A stretch of DNA of 64,000 nt from Pseudovibrio axinellae (GCF_900110875.1 NZ_FOFM01000005.1:1-64000), one strand, 5' to 3'. Positions 1-7,599 are shown, numbered from the stretch's first letter. The notes: generated from the letters alone by a model not told the origin. Numbers and translations: made by a program.

Positions 1-771
1 CGCTGCTAAAGTGTGGCGGTTGTTATAAGCAGTCGATAGCCCGTCCTTGTTTTCTTTAACAAGCGTTTTGGAATAGCCAAATTCGGTCGAACCGGGAATA
101 AGCGCAACACCGCTTAATTGTTCTTCCTCGTAGCCAACGGCGCGCACAACTTCAAACGTCATTTGCGGCAACCGGTTGCCATATTCAGCAAGTGCCAGCT
201 CTTCAAACACAACATAAGCAAGGCCGCGATACGCTGGAATATTGGCCGTACCCTGCTTTGCAGCAATGAGAGGGTCTGCATCCTGTGTTTCGCTGCCCTT
301 GTAAACGCGCATGGTGATTTTCGTCAGGTCAACTTCTTTACCATCTGCCCATACACGCAAAATTTGCGAGATTGGCCCCTCACAGATCCCAACGGCAAAG
401 TTGGCAGAGTAGCTATAAGTTGTTTGTGTCACGGTTGAAGAAGGCCCGCCGCCTTTGCCGCCTGTCTTTTCCGTTGTGGTGGTCACAACCTCATGCAGAC
501 TTGTTGCCCAGATAACCTGCCCGGAGACACGCGCACGCCCTGCCACAATCGGAATTGACGCGCCCTCATTGGAGCCCATCACCTGCAGGCTGTCCAGCCG
601 CTGCCCCTCTACATGGCTCTTACTGCCCGGTGTAAACGCGGAGACAATCAGGCTATCAAGATATGCGCCCGCAACACTTGCAGCTGCAGTAATAGCAAAG
701 GACGCAACCGTCCCCGCCCCGGTTGCACCAATTACAGCACTTGCGGCCGCTGATAAAACGACGGTAGCCAT
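1..771 (-). CDS. GTA-like host-specificity / distal tail hub protein, N-terminal part (truncated by window edge)
   Basis: An open frame starts with ATG at 771 and runs off the left edge, so only about 257 N-terminal residues are visible. The start is a small-residue-rich stretch (MATVVLSAAASAVIGATG), followed by the pattern of gene transfer agent ORFg15-type tail tip proteins: VEGQRLDSLQVMGSNEGASI, a V-x-G-R-A-R segment, a GGKGGG loop, YSYSANFAVGICEGPI and AYRGLAYVVFEELALAEYGN. In that family a TIM-barrel and hub domain follow, and the protein forms the receptor-contacting tail tip. It begins 4 bases after the NlpC/P60 gene, as in GTA and related siphophage clusters. It reads as intact up to the edge. 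Confidence 0.85.
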   Translation of the reverse strand, partial: MATVVLSAAASAVIGATGAGTVASFAITAAASVAGAYLDSLIVSAFTPGSKSHVEGQRLDSLQVMGSNEGASIPIVAGRARVSGQVIWATSLHEVVTTTTEKTGGKGGGPSSTVTQTTYSYSANFAVGICEGPISQILRVWADGKEVDLTKITMRVYKGSETQDADPLIAAKQGTANIPAYRGLAYVVFEELALAEYGNRLPQMTFEVVRAVGYEEEQLSGVALIPGSTEFGYSKTLVKENKDGLSTAYNNRHTLAA

Positions 772-775
772 ATAA

Positions 776-1213
776 TCACCTGTCTGGAAAAGAAAAGGCA
801 GCTACCGCCCGGCGCTGCCACCACCCCGAAAAGGGAACTTCAACGACCCCGGCGCGCTCTTGCGCATGGATCATCCGGCCCGGCCCGCTTATAAGCCCCA
901 CATGCTTTGCAATGGCATGGGGCCGCACCCTGAACACAATCACACTGCCAAGGCCGGGCGGGTCCAGTCCTGCACGCTGGAAGTGCGTTTGACCCGCCTC
1001 TAAAAGCGTTTCATGTGTTCCAACCTCTCCCCAGTCAGGGGAATAGGTCGGGATCGCTTGCGGCTCTTGTCCGTAAAGTTCCCGCCAGATCCCGCGTAGC
1101 AAACCAAGACAATCACACCCCGCCCCCTTACAGCTGGCTTGATGGTGGTAAGGCGTGCCAAGCCACCCGCGAGCAAGCGCAACAACCTCATTTGACAATC
1201 GCAGAACCGTCAT
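776..1213 (-). CDS. NlpC/P60-family phage tail peptidase (GTA ORFg14-like)
   Basis: A small cysteine peptidase of about 145 residues. It carries the NlpC/P60 catalytic cysteine in GAGCDCLGLLRGIW and the histidine in AKHVGLISGPGRMIHA. In siphophages and GTAs this gene lies between the DUF2163 and tail-tip genes, and the product is thought to trim peptidoglycan or process the tail tip during DNA delivery. The open frame extends to 1237, but the methionine at 1213 (MTVLRLSNEVVALARGWLG) fits the family N-terminus and limits the overlap with the upstream gene to 26 bases. An AGGA lies about 10 bases before it. The alternative starts at 1225 and 1237 are possible. Confidence 0.88.
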   Translation of the reverse strand: MTVLRLSNEVVALARGWLGTPYHHQASCKGAGCDCLGLLRGIWRELYGQEPQAIPTYSPDWGEVGTHETLLEAGQTHFQRAGLDPPGLGSVIVFRVRPHAIAKHVGLISGPGRMIHAQERAGVVEVPFSGWWQRRAVAAFSFPDR

Positions 1214-2081
1214 TGGTTTGTTCATCCTGAGTTGCATAAGCTGTTACAAAATCAGCGCCGGGCATATGGGGAAAGCCGCGATAGTTAAGCGCGTTGTCAA
1301 ACTTGTCTGCACACGCCGCAAAAGTGTGGGCACATCCAGCAAAAACATTGAAGGTATCGCCCGGTGCAATCGGCCTTGCCGGGGCTTGCCACAAGGAAAG
1401 CTCTGCAGCCCCCTCACTGGTGATCTTGTGCACCTTCACCTTGACCCGTGCGCCTTGATTTGCCCCGCTCAACCAAACCACAGACCCCCATGAAAACAAA
1501 TCAGCGTCAAAGCCGTCTAATCCCGCGCATACAAACACGCGCCCGCTCACACCAGCCACACTGCCAGCCCCAAAATAGGAGGCAGAAAGCAAATTAACCC
1601 CGCAACGCTCATCACCTAACTCAGCGTCACAACCATATTGAAACGTGCGCCCGGTGTTCTGGTTAAGCCTATGGGAAAGGCTGCGCATTTCTGCACTAAA
1701 GGCCAACTCTCCCCGGCTCACCTCGCCAATGTTCCCCCGTTGCATCACCGCACGCTGCGCCGGATCACTCCAATTCACCCGGTAAAGGATTATTGCTGCA
1801 TCATCATAAAGCCCGGCCGCAATATCAGCCTCAATAATCACATCAGAAGAAAGCGCGCCTTCAACTTCCATATTGTCAACGGCAAGCCCTAAACCCGCCT
1901 CAATGTCAGATCCGGTAAAACCAGATGAAGCCTCAAACGTCACACCGTCAAACTCTATTGGCCGGTCATGATCTGTAAACCCAAGTGTAACCCCATCGCG
2001 GCGCGTGACCTGCCAGCACCAACACAGCGTTGTGCACGCCCCGCTTAAATGCTCTTCAAAACCTGCAGAGAACGTTTTCAT
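1188..2081 (-). CDS. DUF2163 / phage BR0599-like distal tail protein (GTA ORFg13-like)
   Basis: A 297-residue protein with the DUF2163 (phage BR0599 family) pattern: an N-terminal MKTFSAGFEEHLSGACTTLC with LCWCWQVTRRDGVTLGFTDHD, a middle cysteine-bearing segment (FQYGCDAELGDERCGVN), and a C-terminal cysteine-containing half (FAGCAHTFAACADKFDN-like). In GTA particles the homologue is a hub protein of the distal tail/baseplate. It is translationally coupled to the preceding DUF2460 gene: the TAATG junction shares one base at 2081. It overlaps the NlpC/P60 gene downstream. Confidence 0.88.
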   Translation of the reverse strand: MKTFSAGFEEHLSGACTTLCWCWQVTRRDGVTLGFTDHDRPIEFDGVTFEASSGFTGSDIEAGLGLAVDNMEVEGALSSDVIIEADIAAGLYDDAAIILYRVNWSDPAQRAVMQRGNIGEVSRGELAFSAEMRSLSHRLNQNTGRTFQYGCDAELGDERCGVNLLSASYFGAGSVAGVSGRVFVCAGLDGFDADLFSWGSVVWLSGANQGARVKVKVHKITSEGAAELSLWQAPARPIAPGDTFNVFAGCAHTFAACADKFDNALNYRGFPHMPGADFVTAYATQDEQTNDGSAIVK

Positions 2082-2722
2082 TAAAGCACCTCTACAACTG
2101 GAATATTGGGCACACTGCCAAGTGTGTGCGCGGCAAGGGAGACTTCTAAAATGTCACTGTCAAAGCGTGCTGGAACATCAAATTGAAAACCGGCAGTCAC
2201 CTGCACGCCCACATCTGGCGCGTTTTCAAACGTCACAACACCCGTTAAAGGGTCAGTTTCAAAACCCGCTGTCATCACACCATCAAGAGCAACCAGATGA
2301 TCTGCCTCAAGGTCTGGCAAGGTGATTGAACGCGCATAAGGTGCAAAGGCCGCCCCATAGGTTTTAATGAGCTGGAACTGCGTTTGCGCCCCGTCACCAA
2401 CACCAATGATCTGATCAGCCGCGCTGATCTGATCACCGGGCGCACAACTTTTATAGTCGCTCCAATCCTTCCAACGAAACGCGAACATTCGCCCGCGCCG
2501 CTCTTCAAAAAAGGCAATCACCTGATAAAGATCGTTTACAGAGCGCACACCCTTGGCCGCATTATAGCGGCGGCGACTGTCTGCCCATTGCTGATTGCGG
2601 TTTTCCCGGCCGTTGCCTCTGATTACAATTTGCGTTTTACGTTCCGGCCCGCCTTTCGCTCCAAGGGAGATATCAGGCGGAAAACGGGTGTCATGAAATT
2701 CAGTAAGCATCAAAAGCCCCAA
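2081..2722 (-). CDS. DUF2460 distal tail protein (GTA ORFg12-like)
   Basis: A 213-residue homologue of the DUF2460 / TIGR02217 family, recognisable from FHDTRFPPDISLGAKGGPER, the RRRYNAAKGVRSVNDLYQVI segment, FFEERRGRMFAFRWKDWSDY and a beta-rich C-terminus. In GTAs and related siphophages this is the distal tail protein ring under the tail tube. The gene directly follows the tape measure gene (10-base gap) and is coupled to DUF2163 downstream. The start could be the methionine at residue 5, because the first residues (MGLLMLTEFHD) are variable. Confidence 0.87.
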   Translation of the reverse strand: MGLLMLTEFHDTRFPPDISLGAKGGPERKTQIVIRGNGRENRNQQWADSRRRYNAAKGVRSVNDLYQVIAFFEERRGRMFAFRWKDWSDYKSCAPGDQISAADQIIGVGDGAQTQFQLIKTYGAAFAPYARSITLPDLEADHLVALDGVMTAGFETDPLTGVVTFENAPDVGVQVTAGFQFDVPARFDSDILEVSLAAHTLGSVPNIPVVEVL

Positions 2723-2732
2723 TTCTCACCTG

Positions 2733-4418
2733 TTAGCGGTTGCGTTGCCCGCGTCCGATTGCGTCAAACATCATTGCCGCAACTTGTCCCTGAGATTGCC
2801 GGAAGCTTTCAACGTCCTGCGTTTGGATGTTGAATTGAACGTTCAGCGGGGCAGAACCACCGCCAAACGCATCCTGATTAGAGATAATCTTTGCAGGTCC
2901 CACCACCGGCTCAACGCCATTTTCACCTGCAAGCCCCCATTCTCCGGCCCCAAGAGTACCGCCTTGCGCAAAGAACCCTTTAAACCCGCTAATAAGTGCC
3001 GTTGTCACGTTCGCTTCTGGCGAGCTTCCAAACGTTGAAGCAAGCGGCCCTTGCCCCAAAAAGGCAGCCTGCAGGGCAGCTTCTGCAAGCGTTGCAATCA
3101 AGTTACCGGCCGCTGTATCAGCAAGCCCCAGCGCGCCAACCAGCTCACTTATGGAATCCGTTGCAACGTCACCAAACAGGCCCGCCAGATCGTTCACCTG
3201 TTGCTGCGCCAAAGCTTGCGCATGGATCTCATCTGTTATCTTAATCAGCTCCTGGCCCTGCTGGCTGCTTGCCTCAACCCCGGCAAGCCTTAAGGCATTC
3301 ATGCGCCGTTGTTCCTGCGCATTCATCCCAAGCAAGTCTTGCTCGCGCTGCAGCTGCTCTAATACGCGTGCGTATTGGTCAATTCGGGCTACGCTTGATG
3401 AGGTTTTTTCTGACTTTTGCGGAATAATTGTAGGCTTGTCTTTTGCCCCTTCAAAAGCTGTAAAACCCTGCCCGATACGATTAGAAAAATCTAAAATCCG
3501 ATCGCCTTTGCCTTGTGAATTTGCACGCCCTAAATCAAGGTCAGTCAGCATGCTACGATCAATCAGGCCGTACCGGTCCAAAAAGCGGTTGGCGTCCTTC
3601 CAAATGTCAGCATTGCCAAACTCAGCAAGCGAGGCCTCCAACTTTTCATACTCATCAAACAATTGGCGAAAGCCCGAAACGGCTTGAAGAGTTGCCCGCT
3701 TCGCACCAACTTCAAAAGTGCGCCACACCTTTGCAAATTCATCATCAATTTGCTCAGCCTTACGCAGCAATTCCTCTTCAATTACACCGCCTGCCTCATC
3801 AGCGGCCCGCATCAGTTCGCCCAAACCTTCAGAACCATTCTTCAAAGCAAGAACCAGCCCTGCGCCCTCACGGTCAAAAGCTTTAAACGAAAGCAAGAGC
3901 CGCTCTTGCTCAGAGCCTGCGTTCTTAATCAGATCCGCATATTCGGCTAATATCTGCCCTTGTGACTTCATTTTGCCAGTCACATCGCGCAGTTCAATTC
4001 CGTTAGCCTTTAAAACATCATTCAGCACACCGGAGCCGTTGGCAGCTTCACCAATCCGCCGCGAAAACCGTTGCAACGCTGTATCAGTTGTACCCGCTGC
4101 AACACCGGTTAACTCAAAGCCATAGCGTAAGCGTTGCAACTCATCAGTGGTCACGCCCACCTTATCGGCAACTTTGGCAAGGCTTGAGGCGTCCGAAATC
4201 GTTTTGCGAGTGGCTACACCCAAAGCAACAACGGCCGCCGTAACAGAGGTGATGCCAACGGCTTTCAATCCCCCCATAGAACGGCCTAACAAGCTCATAT
4301 CCGTATTTAAAAGCTGCGTTTCCCGGCGTGTCTTTTGCAAAGAGCGCCGGTTGCCTTCAAAGGCCGCGCGGGATTTATCATTAGCCCGCACATTATAGAC
4401 AAGATCCGGCACGGTCAT
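2733..4418 (-). CDS. tail tape measure protein (lambda-like family)
   Basis: A 561-residue protein with the N-terminal tape-measure pattern (MTVPDLVYNVRANDKSRAAF, then LLGRSMGGLKAVGITSVTAA), long helical Glu/Lys/Gln/Arg-rich segments, a hydrophobic patch near residues 48-70 and a Gly/Ala-rich C-terminal part. Tape measures set tail length and pass into the envelope during DNA entry. The position between the tail chaperone and the DUF2460 gene is diagnostic. Its ATG overlaps the stop codon of the frameshifted chaperone reading (ATGA at 4415-4418), which couples the two. As one continuous helix it would span roughly 80 nm, an inferred upper bound on tail length. Confidence 0.9.
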   Translation of the reverse strand: MTVPDLVYNVRANDKSRAAFEGNRRSLQKTRRETQLLNTDMSLLGRSMGGLKAVGITSVTAAVVALGVATRKTISDASSLAKVADKVGVTTDELQRLRYGFELTGVAAGTTDTALQRFSRRIGEAANGSGVLNDVLKANGIELRDVTGKMKSQGQILAEYADLIKNAGSEQERLLLSFKAFDREGAGLVLALKNGSEGLGELMRAADEAGGVIEEELLRKAEQIDDEFAKVWRTFEVGAKRATLQAVSGFRQLFDEYEKLEASLAEFGNADIWKDANRFLDRYGLIDRSMLTDLDLGRANSQGKGDRILDFSNRIGQGFTAFEGAKDKPTIIPQKSEKTSSSVARIDQYARVLEQLQREQDLLGMNAQEQRRMNALRLAGVEASSQQGQELIKITDEIHAQALAQQQVNDLAGLFGDVATDSISELVGALGLADTAAGNLIATLAEAALQAAFLGQGPLASTFGSSPEANVTTALISGFKGFFAQGGTLGAGEWGLAGENGVEPVVGPAKIISNQDAFGGGSAPLNVQFNIQTQDVESFRQSQGQVAAMMFDAIGRGQRNR

Positions 4419-4890
4419 GATTGAGCTTCCCCGGTAACTTTAAGGTAGATGGACCATTCTAAAAGCTCAGGTTCCGGCCAGTCTTCAAGGTCGCAAACCC
4501 GCATATGCAAGCGATCCGCAAGCCTGAAAAGAAACAAGCGCCACGGATCGCCCCTTAGTTTTTTTCCAGCACCTTTGCATCAGCCGGGGCAAGCATCTGC
4601 AGCGCAACACGGCCAATTATCGCGCCATCTGCCTGCGTTAAAAGCTTGTGTTTATCATCAGCATTAAACAGCAATTCGCCGGTCTCATCCTGGCTCTTCA
4701 TAATCAACACATCAACAAAAGCCTCAGAGTTTAAATCTGAATGATCGCCAGAAATGCGCGTGCGTTGTCGCGGTGTCATTGGGTCATAAAAGACCTTAAA
4801 CGGCGCACCGTCTTCACCCCACTCAGGCACTTCAACAACCTGATTTTTTGCCCGTTTGTAATGGCTGTTCACACGCTCAATCGCACGCAT
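4415..4890 (-). CDS. tail assembly chaperone, long form (gpG-T) made by -1 ribosomal frameshift
   Basis: Reading from ATG 4890 in frame 0 and shifting -1 at the heptamer A-AAA-AAC (4558-4564) adds 47 residues and ends at TGA 4415-4417, giving about 158 residues. The extension (LRGDPWRLFLFRLADRLHM, then DLEDWPEPELLEWSIYLKV) is compact and looks like a real tail-chaperone T domain. Its stop overlaps the tape measure start. Long-tailed phages use this two-product arrangement: G plus G-T bind the tape measure before tube assembly. The slippery site is directly seen. That it is used in vivo is inferred from family knowledge. Confidence 0.8.
4555..4890 (-). CDS. tail assembly chaperone, short form (gpG-like)
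   Basis: The frame-0 product is about 111 residues (MRAIERVNSHYKRAKNQ to ADAKVLEKN) and stops at TAA 4555-4557 immediately after the slippery heptamer. The open frame extends upstream to 4968, but those codons translate the terminator-like repeat at 4910-4950. The ATG at 4890 has a strong AAGGAG 7 bases upstream, so it is chosen. The product resembles small phage tail assembly chaperones found just before the tape measure (central EVPEWGEDGAPFKVFYDPMT). Its normal neighbour, the major tail protein, is separated from it here by an inserted gene (5000-5782). Confidence 0.82.
   Translation of the reverse strand: MRAIERVNSHYKRAKNQVVEVPEWGEDGAPFKVFYDPMTPRQRTRISGDHSDLNSEAFVDVLIMKSQDETGELLFNADDKHKLLTQADGAIIGRVALQMLAPADAKVLEKN
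4558..4564 (-). other. -1 ribosomal frameshift site (A AAA AAC)
   Basis: On the minus strand the codons GAA AAA AAC TAA end the short chaperone. The heptamer A-AAA-AAC fits X-XXY-YYZ in the correct phase and lies directly before the stop. Slipping one base back opens a 47-codon extension that ends in the tape measure start. A run of seven A also makes sequencing or replication slippage possible, but the single base difference needed and the gene position are those of phage G/GT genes. Confidence 0.8.
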
Positions 4891-4909
4891 ATTTGCACTC
4901 CTTGTCTCT

Positions 4910-4950
4910 GCGCTAAACAAAAAGGCAGCCTGCACAAACAGACTGCCTTC
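4910..4950 (-). terminator. terminator-like hairpin, repeat copy 1
   Basis: On the minus strand the stem AAGGCAG pairs with CTGCCTT, followed by TTTTGTTT. It lies just downstream of the inserted gene (stop at 5000) and before the chaperone's ribosome binding site. The 40-base unit recurs at 5852-5892 with about three mismatches. Confidence 0.65.
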
Positions 4951-4999
4951 GATTATTTTGGGATCCACTTGGTCAAAGACCTATGCGGAACATTCCGAA

Positions 5000-5782
5000 C
5001 TAGTTGGTAAGGCGTATCCAGATACCGCCCATTTTATATTCAGTATCACCAACTTTCAGTTCAGATTTATTGTCCAAATTATTTTTGGCAATTTCTGAAA
5101 CATTTCCGGTCGCTGGGTCATAAACACTGCATTTATTTTGATCATCAACACTTTGAACAACTGCGATCCAATGCATAGCCCCGGTATCTTCATATCTGAC
5201 CATCAGTGCATCTACGCCACCATTTGAAGGAGACGTGTAATGATCTTTCTTAGTCCTTTTTATTTCATGATTTATTTTCTCAACCAGCTTAATCTCTACG
5301 TCAAATAAGTTTTTGTTGTCACTGCCTTCATTTACGACAGGCTTATAGCCTTCGAATTCAGCTTTTGCTGAATTTGTGTAAAAAAGCTCTACCTTGTCTT
5401 TCTTTTCACCATTCAACTGATAAGCAACCTGTATGAGGCCTGAAGGGCTGTTACTGTAAAATCCATTCGCATATTTGGCTCTTTTTTCCGGGCAGTTCAT
5501 AATGAGATTTCCAGTTACGGAATAACTATCTCGTGCTGCGAGTTGGGCCTCTCCCTGTCTCTGGTTTTCCGGTGAGCTTGCTACTTCTTTCAGGTTGATT
5601 TTCACGGCGAACAGGCCATCAGTGTATCCTTCTGAGATATTGTCATATTCCAACAAACTGACACTTGTTTCACCTGGAGATATACCCAACTGGAGCAGAC
5701 TTGCATTGACTACATATGCACCACATTCAAGAATTGAATGCTGTGAAACATCTTTGTATGCGCGAAAGGCTGCCATCTTCAT
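5000..5782 (-). CDS. unrecognised moron; candidate papain-like cysteine peptidase
   Basis: A 260-residue protein inserted between the major tail protein and chaperone genes, which are normally neighbours. No family is certain. It has an ordered Cys-His-Asp layout like papain-fold or C39-like peptidases: Cys20 in SILECGAYVVNASLLQLG, His204 in GAMHWIAVVQSV and Asp222 in CSVYDPATGNVSE. I see no signal peptide or membrane segment. Lys/Asn/Ser usage and A+T content are higher than in the tail genes, suggesting separate acquisition. It has its own upstream gap (5783-5851) with an A+T-rich TATAAA, and a repeated hairpin on each side. An AAGGG precedes the ATG. It could act on the host cell, on a rival phage, or as a secreted effector. 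Confidence 0.6.
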   Translation of the reverse strand: MKMAAFRAYKDVSQHSILECGAYVVNASLLQLGISPGETSVSLLEYDNISEGYTDGLFAVKINLKEVASSPENQRQGEAQLAARDSYSVTGNLIMNCPEKRAKYANGFYSNSPSGLIQVAYQLNGEKKDKVELFYTNSAKAEFEGYKPVVNEGSDNKNLFDVEIKLVEKINHEIKRTKKDHYTSPSNGGVDALMVRYEDTGAMHWIAVVQSVDDQNKCSVYDPATGNVSEIAKNNLDNKSELKVGDTEYKMGGIWIRLTN

Positions 5783-5851
5783 GTATCCCTTATTTTTATT
5801 GATACAAAGAAAGACGGTTGAATTTTATAGTTGTGATCCTTCTCCATTTTC

Positions 5852-5892
5852 GCGCTAAACAAAAAGGCAGCCTGTACACACAGACTACCTTT
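5852..5892 (-). terminator. terminator-like hairpin, repeat copy 2
   Basis: On the minus strand AAGGTAG pairs with CTGCCTT (one G-U pair), followed by TTTTTG. It sits downstream of the major tail gene (stop at 5918). It is a near-identical direct repeat of 4910-4950, so the pair brackets the moron at 5000-5782. It probably limits readthrough from the abundant major tail transcript. Confidence 0.65.
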
Positions 5893-5917
5893 CTCACTTC
5901 ACCGGAAAAAACCGGAG

Positions 5918-6310
5918 TTAAGGCACTTCTTCCTGTGCCAGCTCACCATTGCCTGTAAACTCAAAGGTTAGATCAACGGTATCGGTGCGCCCCTGTGCAT
6001 GGCTAATGCTGGTAATTGTCGCCGTGCCGGAATAGTAGTTTTCGCCGCTAATCTCGCCATTGTCATATAGATGCAGCATCACAGACGCCCCGGCGCTAAG
6101 CTCCTCTTGCCCCGCATCATCTGTAACCCGTTTTGCATTAATCGAACCAGACCAGCGTTTAGGTGCGCCGGCTAAATGGGTTTCCCACTCTTCACCCATT
6201 GCCGTTGCATCTGAAACAGGGGCTTCAATGCTCAAATTGAAGCTTTGCACCTTGCCCACATTTTCACCGCCTGCAGTTACACTGCCTTTATTCCCATGCA
6301 CCAAAGCCAT
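5918..6310 (-). CDS. major tail tube protein (TP901-1 / GTA ORFg9-like)
   Basis: A 130-residue tail tube protein. The pattern MALVHGNKGSVTAGGENVGK, then SFNLSIEAPVSDATAMGEEW, GAPKRWSGSI and a C-terminal VDLTFEFTGNGEL matches the TP901-1 family of major tail proteins found in alphaproteobacterial siphophages and GTAs. It polymerises into the tube around the tape measure. It lies between the tail terminator-like gene and the terminator hairpin at 5852-5892. Confidence 0.88.
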   Translation of the reverse strand: MALVHGNKGSVTAGGENVGKVQSFNLSIEAPVSDATAMGEEWETHLAGAPKRWSGSINAKRVTDDAGQEELSAGASVMLHLYDNGEISGENYYSGTATITSISHAQGRTDTVDLTFEFTGNGELAQEEVP

Positions 6311-6368
6311 TTGAATGCTCTCCTTTAGTTTTGAAAATCAAAGTACCAGCCACCCGCTACATGCTGGA

Positions 6369-6818
6369 TTAATGCGCGGTTTGCGGGTCTGCTTCCGGCG
6401 TTACTGCAAGCACTGTAAAACTCAGCGTTAAAACGCCCGTTCGCTTTTCGCCTCGATCCCGGCCGGTTGCTAAATTCAAATTGCTGGATTGCAGGTAAAG
6501 CTCTTTCACCAGCCCGTTTAAATAGTGACTGCCAGCAAGAGCGCCCTCTACCTCAACTGCAATTTGGTCAAGTTCATCGTCAAAGCCCCTGCCATCTGCA
6601 ATCGCTTCAACGGTAATGCTCATTTGCCGTTCAATATCGCGGCCCGGCCCCATTTCTGCAGGCTGGCTTTGTTCATCCAAAATATAAATAAGCAAGGCAG
6701 GTAAGCGCTTATGTTCCAACGGATATGTACGAGTGACAAAAACCCGCTCTGCAGTGCTTGGCAGCCCTTTTAACGCAGCCTCCACCGCATCACGCACCTG
6801 TGTTCTGATATGTGCCAT
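6369..6818 (-). CDS. tail terminator / minor tail protein U-like
   Basis: A 149-residue protein with an N-terminal MAHIRTQVRDAVEAALKGLP helix, a beta strand region (RVFVTRTYPLEHKRLPALLI), and RQMSITVEAIADGRGFDDEL with a downstream helix. This is the fold pattern of tail terminator proteins (lambda gpU / DUF3168-like), which cap the tail tube and join it to the head. The slot between the head-tail joining gene and the major tail gene is right for this role. The family assignment is from pattern and position. Confidence 0.65.
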   Translation of the reverse strand: MAHIRTQVRDAVEAALKGLPSTAERVFVTRTYPLEHKRLPALLIYILDEQSQPAEMGPGRDIERQMSITVEAIADGRGFDDELDQIAVEVEGALAGSHYLNGLVKELYLQSSNLNLATGRDRGEKRTGVLTLSFTVLAVTPEADPQTAH

Positions 6819-6826
6819 ACCTGCCC

Positions 6827-7138
6827 CTATTCGCGTTCTAACACGATCTCGCTTAAGCCTGCCCCGTCACTCATGGGAGCGCTCGCAGCTGTAAAGCGCT
6901 GCCCGTCAATTAAAAGCTCTGCGCCCTCGCCAAACTCATCGGGGATTTCAGAGGTCTTCACCGCAAACACAGGCTTAGACGTGAGCATGCCAGCCTCACC
7001 AAAAGGGGTTTCTTCCCCCTCATTGGACAAGATCCCAACAAGCGGCCCGTTGCTCCCGTTTTGCAACGCGTAGGTTGCGTTTGTGGCAAACTCATCAGTG
7101 TTCAGCAGGGCGTTCAAGTCATCGTCAAAATCAATCAT
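6827..7138 (-). CDS. head-tail joining protein (gpFII-like)
   Basis: A 103-residue beta-rich protein (MIDFDDDLNALLNTDEF, AVKTSEIPDEFGEGAELLID). Size, composition and position after the capsid genes resemble lambda gpFII-type head-tail attachment proteins. It starts at ATG 7138, which overlaps the stop of the 47-residue gene upstream (ATGA), so the two are coupled. It ends 8 bases before the tail terminator-like gene. Confidence 0.6.
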   Translation of the reverse strand: MIDFDDDLNALLNTDEFATNATYALQNGSNGPLVGILSNEGEETPFGEAGMLTSKPVFAVKTSEIPDEFGEGAELLIDGQRFTAASAPMSDGAGLSEIVLERE

Positions 7139-7278
7139 TGCCGCTTCACCAGTACTTGCCCGCCCTTAACCCCAATTGCCCGGTTTACAGGGGCTTTTCC
7201 CATGGCCCGCGCCAACTCTTTAGGCGTTAGGGGTTTGGGCTGTGTCAGCCTGGTTGTGTTCGCCAAGTCTTTTTTCAT
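7135..7278 (-). CDS. small phage head protein of unknown function (47 aa)
   Basis: A short frame starting at ATG 7278 encodes MKKDLANTTRLTQPKPLTPK followed by ELARAMGKAPVNRAIGVKGG and a short basic end. It is preceded by GGTGAG and its TGA overlaps the start of the gpFII-like gene. Basic composition (many Lys/Arg) and full use of an otherwise empty slot in a tightly packed operon support it. I do not recognise a family; a capsid-completion or decoration role is only a guess. Confidence 0.6.
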   Translation of the reverse strand: MKKDLANTTRLTQPKPLTPKELARAMGKAPVNRAIGVKGGQVLVKRQ

Positions 7279-7306
7279 CGGTACGCTCTCACCTTCCAAG
7301 ATCCAA

Positions 7307-7337
7307 GATAAACGGGAGGCACTGCCCCCCGTTTATC
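7307..7337. other. perfect 10-bp inverted repeat
   Basis: GATAAACGGG and CCCGTTTATC face each other across 11 bases between two small head genes. No T-run follows on the minus strand, so it is more likely an RNA-processing or attenuating hairpin than a terminator. Confidence 0.45.
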
Positions 7338-7355
7338 TCTCATAAAAGCCGGGGT

Positions 7356-7559
7356 TTAATTCCCGCTTGGGTCAGGCTCCGGCGCTTTTTCCGGTGCCTT
7401 GGCTTTGCCAACCGCCTTCTTTGTTTCTTCCGCTTTGCCCAGATTAATCAAAAAATTAGCCTCTTTTTCAGGGGCGTTCACCACATCACCGGGCCCAACG
7501 TTTTCACCGTCGCAAACCGTGCGCTTTACAATTACAATCTTCTTCTTAGCATTCGCCAT
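7356..7559 (-). CDS. small Lys/Pro-rich phage head protein (67 aa)
   Basis: A 67-residue protein (MANAKKKIVIVKRTVCDGEN, GPGDVVNAPEKEANFLINLG) with a Lys/Ala/Pro/Glu-rich tail. Similar small proteins with a V-x-GD-V-x-x-x-E-x-x-x-L-x-x-x-G-K-A pattern are common just after major capsid genes in tailed phages, and their exact role is unknown. It lies downstream of the capsid terminator at 7600-7629, so it may be expressed at a reduced level or from its own promoter. Confidence 0.65.
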   Translation of the reverse strand: MANAKKKIVIVKRTVCDGENVGPGDVVNAPEKEANFLINLGKAEETKKAVGKAKAPEKAPEPDPSGN

Positions 7560-7599
7560 AACATGACCTCTTAAGTGTTTGAGTAATCAAAGGAAGTTC

